NCBI RefSeq assembly: GCF_026151205.1
Contig: NC_087075.1
Span: 13,274,628 to 13,338,627, forward strand
Length of the DNA stretch: 64,000 bases
Reading direction: 5' to 3'
From: Bolinopsis microptera
Lineage: Eukaryota; Ctenophora; Tentaculata; Lobata; Bolinopsidae
Below, piece after piece: positions 57,994 through 64,000 of this stretch. Position 1 is the first letter of the stretch, and every line of letters begins with the position of its first letter. The notes under the pieces are model-generated. The model made no database searches. It worked only from the letters and a program-made list of their open reading frames with translations, and had not been told where the DNA came from. Made by a program: the position numbers and the translations under genes.

Positions 57994-58469
57994 ATGGATA
58001 ACTTTACTCCCTCTATCATAAACAAAGCGACTCGGGCTGGTGGGTATTCTTTAACTTACTGCTTCCTCTTGATTCGAAAATTCAGATATCAATATGTAAA
58101 AGTTTAGTGAACTTGCTCGGTATTTTTTATGTAAAGTTTATGCGAATTATAAATTGGAAAAATAATTTACATACAATTTTTGGAATCTAAAAAAGTTGGT
58201 TGTTAAGGTCAGTGTTAAGGTAATTGAATTGTTATGGGACATTTACGTTTCGAAATAAATGGAAATATTCAAAACAGAATATATTGAAATAGTCCTCGAT
58301 TCTGTTTTAAAATGTCAGACTCAACGAAGCCACAATTTAAATACTTTCTTGTGTTTGAAATTCGCTACAATTTATCAGAGCCTTCCCCAGGGATGACCTG
58401 GAGACAGTTGTCACTGAACAGGAAGAAGATGATGAAAAGGATCCCTTCGAACTCCTGCAGTCCAATTAA
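57994..58469 (+). CDS. Small two-exon gene, acidic C-terminus (right copy)
   Basis: Exons 57994-58039 and 58381-58469, the mirror of the left-arm gene, with the same 44-codon reading MDNFTPSIINKATRA then AFPRDDLETVVTEQEEDDEK and DPFELLQSN. No difference from the left copy was noticed. An overlapping alternative frame opens at an ATG at 58312 (MSDSTKPQFKYFLVFEIRYN) and runs to a stop just after TACGTCCGG, so the second exon's frame is not certain. Family not recognised. Confidence 0.35.
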
Positions 58470-59134
58470 CTCAGATGAATACGTCCGGTGAGTTTAGAAG
58501 CATTTAGTGGCAAGCACTTAGCTTCTATTGTTGTTAAGGTGTTACCTTGCAATGAATAGGTTGGCTGTTTATATACAACCGCATCTATTTGAGGGTTCAT
58601 TGAATTTTGTGGTTTTTTAAAAATCCGTCTGTTTAAGATTATACTATAGTGCTCTAGCAGTTGATGCGGGTCTAGATGTTTGGATATATATTTGTGGTAC
58701 TAAAGCCTCGTTCATACTCCAGTCCAGCAAAGTGGTCTAGTGGTCTATAGCAGGTCTAGTGGTCCAGCAGAAATATATTTTTAGCAGGTCAAATTTGTAT
58801 TTGTATATTTTAAATAGATCTACAAAAATCTATTTTTGATTTGGACAGGGATTAAGCCGGGATTCCGGTCGAGCATGATTGTATATTTGTAGTACTAAAG
58901 CATGTTTGTATCCTTTAGTTTAACTAGCAGGAACCCGTATAATATAACCCAAACGGTGTCAAGACTCAAGAGACTAAAATAATTATTACCTATTTAATTG
59001 GCGTTTTTTGACACCACTTGGGGGTCCACATTTTGGGCTCTAAAATCATTATTCCTTGGCCAATTTTTTATTATTTCATGCTGATTTGGAGGCCATTAAA
59101 GCATTTGACCCAGTCAAAAAAGTTTCAGTTGTAT

Positions 59135-59640
59135 ATTGTTATGATTTGATATTTTATCTATAATTCGTGAGTTCTTCAGAGAATTGATACACTTGTTATA
59201 ACTTGGACTTGAATCCTAGGCTAAGGATAGAAATGGTTAATAATCATTATATTGCATAATATTACAATTCACAACATTCCTCCTTCATCTTTCAATACCT
59301 CGTGTTAGGATAAAAACAGCGCGCATAAAAGTACTGGACATAAATTACTTTATAAAATTTAAAACGTTCTGCGCGTTCCATAAAATCCTTCCTCTCTCTC
59401 TTCTGTCATTCAAATACGTGAACATTCAAAGCTTTTGATCCCGAAATAATCAATCAATTCTGGTTTAAAAATGCACGATACTTTAATTATACGAAACAAA
59501 ATTATTAAAAAAACAATGTCCTTCTCGGATTTCTTACTCCTTGTCAATATTCAGTTAACTGTACATATTGTGTAAAAAATTCACCGTATAAAATTCGTGT
59601 AATACTCGAAAACAATTGTGTGTAAAATCTTAACGTTTGA
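59135..59640. other. Unique sequence outside the palindrome
   Basis: AT-rich, no exon recognised. It lies between the palindrome edge and a decayed LINE. Confidence 0.5.
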
Positions 59641-61720
59641 TCTTAACGATATTTTTCATAAGATTGTTTAGGTTTTAGAGCTAATCGCTCTGACCTGCGA
59701 GTTTGGTTAGTTTCTTGTGCTTCACCTGAACTACAGTCACTTGAAAGGCTCCTATTTGACTTTCGTTCGAACTCCTCCCGATGTCGTCTTTTTGATCTTA
59801 AATTCCAGAGTTTGGTGTTCGCGAGCAGATATCTAACTATGATATTTCATCTTCTAGCAGCCTAGCATCGTCGAGTAGCCCTGAGGATAAGTTGAACCGG
59901 ATGTTTTGTGGCGAAAGCTGATGAACAATGTCAATCCCCAGTTTACTAAACCCCAAGTTTCTCCTTGACAACCGAAATAAGAACCTTTTGTGACCCAGAC
60001 AATAATAGAGCAGCTGTGTCCTGATTTATAGGCATTCTGCCATGGCCCAGTGTACTGCTATTCTGTTGTTGAATCCGCGGAGTGTTATCATGGAAAGGAT
60101 TATTCCCCTAGTTCCCTTTGAGGAAGGGCACAAGGGACGTAGACCTTAACTGTCATTTTGGTTTTTCCAGGGCTTCTGTAGGGGGGTGAAATATCCCTCA
60201 GTGAAAGATTGAACGTGCTCTTGTTTTTCAAAGGACTCATTGATAAGTGAAGCAAACTTCTGAGAAAGAAGGAGGTGCATACTTAAGGAATTCCGTGTAG
60301 GGAGGTTGTCAGACCACGGCCTTAAACGTTCTTAGTTTCTTGGCTGCTGTCTCAACTTCAAGTGCATTATATGCTATCTAATGGCTTAGCAGCTCCAACA
60401 AAAGTTCTAGTGGGGTTCTGGCCTGTTAATGTTCCAGAACAGTTCTTGACTATGTCTGCCTTATCTTCGTCATTGAGAGCAAGTTCTTCTGATTCTGGTA
60501 GGAATACTGAATAGGAGGAGTGTCCTTTGTGCTTGAAATTGCTCTGGATGCCTTCGAACATTCTTCTGTATCATCATGGAGTTGATCGTCCTCAGCTAGA
60601 AGGTCGCAGACCGGTTTCAATGTAAATTAGGCGCTTTGCTATGTCATTCTTGAGGTCTGTTGATTTCCTTACGCACTACCAAGGATTTGTTTCTGTCACG
60701 CATTTTGAGTTGTCGTTAAAATGTTATACGTAATTTGGTGTCCTGTTCTGACATAGAGAACGACTGTGTCGATGTTCTGGACTTTGGTGTGTTTCTTATC
60801 ATACCCACTGGTTTCAGATTCAGCAATTTTAAACGCCTTCGAAAAGGTTGTTAAAAACTTTCAGTAACGACTGAGCAGATGGTATCATTTCAATCTTCTG
60901 AGCAGCATTTTGTTGAAAAGAAACTTTGAACATCTTGCTACAAAAACCATGAGTTGGTGTTTATACGCTGACTTTGTGTTTGGCAGTACTGTAAAGTTTG
61001 GTAACGTTTACTGAGTCACAAGTTGCTTTTACAATTTTGTGATCAGATGAGTTTGCCACCAGCGTAAGGACCTAGCTCAACAAGCATGAGGGTACTTCTA
61101 GATTCAACATAAAACATAATCAATCTGAGAAAACCAGGTACAGACTTATTGGATCTCTAGCGGTCTTAATCCCCCATCCTGTAAAAATGATGTGTGTCTG
61201 CTCGCATGTGAAAATGCAGTGTTGGCTGCATAGAGTCCATTAGTGATCATGAAGCCTAACAGCAACCTTTCGCCAATATTTCGTTACGCCGACCAATACC
61301 ATGTCTCCCATGTAGTTTGAAGACCACTTTCAAAATCTGATTTATCCGTTGCCCTAGCCTAGCATTAAAATCACCCACAGACGAAAAGTTCATGTCTGGC
61401 AAGAATTTTCTGATAGCTTCCTGGAGGCTACACAGTAAAGCCTCATCAGCCGCGAGGCGTGGGGTTCTGTATAAATTTGACATTAGTTGGACTGTATCGT
61501 TTATAATACGGCTTTTCAGTGATGGTTTCCCATGAAACACTTTGAAGGTAGAGAAAGTCCATTATGCTACTCTGTCACTGATTTGATGGTACGAGACAAA
61601 ACATTTGATACAAATTTACTGATTGATAATAAAACCGAGTCCGCCATGCCCAAGACAACTTCCTGGTTAAACAAAAGAAGCCTGTGGGTTGCCGGGTATA
61701 ACATGTCTGAGTTTTAGAAA
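59640..61720 (-). pseudogene. Decayed LINE (endonuclease to RT start)
   Basis: Minus-strand relic with several frameshifts. At 61540-61256: an endonuclease segment with the conserved GDFNARLG box and HGRHGIGRRNE downstream of it. At 61240-60900: pieces of the rest of the domain. At 60561-60367: a linker ending RTFVGAAKPLDS. At 60300-60000: the RT start, FASLINESFEKQEHVQSFTE and TPLQKP. At 59830-59640: a charged tail LWNLRSKRRHREEFERK. The order matches an EN-linker-RT non-LTR polyprotein. The RT core appears deleted or unreadable. Much older than the other LINEs here. Confidence 0.7.
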
Positions 61721-62280
61721 GTTAATACCGGTAAAAATTGATATATTCACGTACCATACAATAACTTCAGAGTTCATATTAGATTGTCGATACAATTACA
61801 ACAAATTTTAAAACAATAAATTCACTTATACAGAATTTAAGTATGCTTTTAATAATGTATGAGGTAAGGTTAAAGGTAACATTTTAAATCTAATTCATTG
61901 ATTTGGTATGTTTCATCTTAACAGACGTATAAAACAGCCATGAGCCAAACCAAAGTTCTGCCATGATTACCAAATTATGGTGATCAAAGTTACAGCATCC
62001 TTTGTAATTGTAGTAATGCAATAAAAAAGATTTTTTTATTCAGAAAAATGGAGGTGAACTGAGTACAAATGAACGTAATTTCCTCACGTCCTTTAAATCA
62101 TCGTCTATCAATGAATACTACATACTACTTTTAAGATACTCATACTGTAGGTAGTATCAAATGTTCCAAATTATACTTGGTATTAACAACCAAGTTTAAC
62201 TGTTTAAAATTAAGATTGATAATTTTAAGTGAGTCCAGTGTGCTTCCAGTCTATTTGCAATTTATGTCCATAACTTAAAG
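61721..62280. other. Intergenic
   Basis: No exon recognised. Confidence 0.5.
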
Positions 62281-62490
62281 GTATCCGTATAATTATCTCC
62301 GTTGTTGAAGTAGATCGTGATCAGTATTGGAAGGTCGGGATGTTTTCGCTTCGTCTCGTTCTCAATTAGGGTAGGTTCTCAACGTTCTCAAGGGTAAACA
62401 TCGTCCAAAAAGATCAGCGTCAGTATACAGCTGTCATTCTTATGACCGTCAGCATAGTTTAGTGCATTTCTCTCCGGTAGCACCTGATTT
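62281..62490 (-). pseudogene. Possible decayed exon
   Basis: Minus strand after a CAG at about 62490 reads VLPERNALNYADGHKNDSC, ILTLIFLDDVYP, then stops; a later segment in a neighbouring frame reads KRKHPDLPILITIYFNN. The hydrophobic-strand pattern looks protein-like, but two stops and a likely frameshift intervene. Could be a broken exon of the pentraxin-like gene's relatives. Weak call. Confidence 0.25.
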
Positions 62491-62635
62491 GAAATTATGT
62501 TACAAAAGTGAAAAGTCGAACGACACATTTCAATGTAAGATAGCTACTGAATCTGCTTGATTTGACATTTAAAATTGAAACAATATTCAATAAGTAAGTG
62601 TGATGAGTAACTTACATAATCTTGGTAGCAAGGCT

Positions 62636-64000
62636 TTATGATAATTCTCCGCAGTGATCGATCTGATCATCGTCCAGATCTTTTATCAGCTCGATTACCT
62701 TGTCAGTAATCGTCATCCCAAACAATCGATCTGAATAAGAGGAGAAGTTAAAACTCGTTTACAAACAGTACTGTCGATCTGGTATCAATTCGTTTAAAAT
62801 ATGTTGATATTTTGATCGAGTTAATGAAATTACAAGAATTTTATGGTATCGAACATACATATGTCGTATCGTGTGCTTGTAAATTTTATTTACTAATTGT
62901 GCTCTAATTGTGCTCTAATTGTGCTACTTATAATTGTACTCGTAAACTGTAATAATAAAGTTTTATCAAACGAAATGGACAAATATGTATGTTACTGGTT
63001 AATTAGTATCAAGCATGCAAAATAAATTTCCTTAATAAGAATTTCATTTCAATTGCAACAAAATATGAAAAATATGACTAATTTATGTAAATATTAATTG
63101 CGTCTTACTGCTAATTGAATCCCATGTCGAGGTGAGTTGTTGGTAGAGAGTGCGAGTGAAGGTTTTATTATAGTACTCGGGCGAATAAAACATATCCCAC
63201 TTTGTCAAATTCCCTTTCTTTAGCGCACATTTAGACTCCGTGAGATTCCTCAGTTCCAACTTTGTTTCTTGAAGGTCGCTCCTCGTTTCATTCAACTCCC
63301 CCTCTGTTGCTCCAAGCTGCCTCCTGACCCCAACTAGTTCCTCCTGGGTAGAGTTGAAGCGTTCTTGTACCCCAACTAGTTCCTCCTGGGTAGAGTTGAA
63401 GCGTTCTTGTACCTTGTTTAGTTCCACCTCGGTTGAGTTAAAGCGTTCTTGAACTTCCAATAGATCTGCCCTCGTCTTGTTTAAGGATAGTTCCAGAGAA
63501 CTTTTTTCTGTCACAGCCAATTCCAGCTTTTTCCCTAGTTGAACGAATGCAGGACATCTAGTGTCTATATCCGACACAGTACCAGATCTGCTTAGTTTGA
63601 GAATATCTTCCCACTTTATCACCCGGTACTCCTCCAACTGCTCAGGAATCTCTGCACAAAATCCAGTTGCAGACAGGGCAGCTACTTCTGTAGCCGTCAG
63701 TTCTTTAGAGTACATATTTAAGTTAAAAAGCATGCCTCCGAAATAGTGCCAGTTGCCTGGTGCATAATTCCCCAAGATTAATGTTCCACCTGTCTGCAGC
63801 CTTCTCCCGGAGGGTGTAGTCTGGGTCCCTACTTGTTGCCCGTTCACGTACACTCGGAAGGTTCTAGAAGCTAGGCTCCAGGTTGAGCAGTAGAAATACC
63901 AAGTATTGTCAGTGGGGAACTTGCTGGCCAGATTAATGTTGGAACTGAACAGCATGTTGTAGTAGCCACTGTCTCCCAACGCTAGTTCCCAACCATTATA
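62636..64000 (-). CDS. Pentraxin/LamG-like coiled-coil protein, 3' part
   Basis: Exon 64000-63109 runs in from beyond the window (first codons YNGWELALGDSGYYNM) and ends at donor GTAAGA. A last exon 62730-62636 follows a strong pyrimidine tract and CAG; the frame closes at 328 codons. Residues ~1-110 form a concanavalin-like/pentraxin fold: WYFYCSTWS, RVYVNGQQVG, GGTLILGNYAPG, GGMLFNLNMYSKELT, then ATGFCAE and VIKWEDIL. Residues ~145-260 are a coiled coil with three 14-residue repeats of VQERFNSTQEELVG type, each carrying an NST sequon. The C-terminus is DKVIELIKDLDDDQIDHC. Likely a secreted or surface lectin-like protein that oligomerises through the stalk. No membrane segment is seen in this part. 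The N-terminus is outside the window. Confidence 0.8.

Larger units (their letters stand above)
39484..59134. repeat. Right arm of giant inverted repeat
   Basis: Inverted copy of 16976-34866. From about 49050 to 59134 it is almost identical to the left arm except for discrete insertions. From 39484 to about 49050 it differs by scattered single-base indels and substitutions that break every gene copy. The transition is not sharp but lies near 48900-49100. Confidence 0.93.

Noticed and set aside
16976-59134. Palindrome as a single-molecule foldback read artefact
   Set aside because: Each arm has its own transposons with target duplications and the other arm shows exact empty sites; an artefact of one molecule could not produce that. 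A haplotype misjoin remains possible.

Overview
The window looks like an animal nuclear genome. It is AT-rich, has split genes with GT..AG introns, non-LTR retrotransposons, TIR and foldback DNA transposons, a tRNA-headed repeat and long tandem satellites, and shows no sign of bacterial gene organisation. The gene content (a small double-LIM protein, an intronless rhodopsin-type GPCR, a secreted PAN/sushi-like protein and a pentraxin-like coiled-coil protein) would suit an early-branching marine invertebrate such as a cnidarian, but I cannot name the species.

Layout. Positions 1-13380 are a 56-bp satellite split by a 2.7-kb piggyBac-like element with TTAA duplications and by a 0.5-kb LINE tail. 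Positions 13381-16975 hold a 35-bp minisatellite, two CACGTG clusters and a LINE reverse-transcriptase fragment carrying a tiny hAT-like MITE. Positions 16976-59134 form one huge imperfect palindrome: left arm 16976-34866, spacer 34867-39483, right arm 39484-59134. Positions 59135-64000 hold a decayed LINE and the 3' part of a pentraxin-like gene that runs off the window.

The outer ~7-10 kb of the two arms are almost identical and carry, head to head, two copies of two small genes: a two-exon gene with an acidic C-terminus and a five-exon gene of 135-140 codons. In the five-exon gene every reading frame closes across four introns in both copies, and the copies differ only by whole-codon indels. 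The two copies have different transposons: a hAT-like MITE in intron 3 on the left; on the right a foldback element in intron 4 and a 3.6-kb TIR element between a CACGTG cluster and the first exon. Each has a precise empty site in the opposite arm.

The inner parts of the arms are unequal. On the left a secreted protein gene, a GPCR gene and the last exon of a LIM gene are intact. Their right-arm copies are full of scattered indels, as is a LINE insertion found only there. That may be real decay or unpolished sequence from a head-to-head join of haplotypes; independent reads across both arm ends would decide. The spacer holds the rest of the LIM gene, whose first exon sits in a tandem duplication.

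The most interesting items are the palindrome, the TIR element at 49421-53009 (a cysteine-tailed protein family inside ~0.4-kb TIRs with ACT duplications), and a compound minisatellite that contains repeated copies of the last codons and stop of the five-exon gene.
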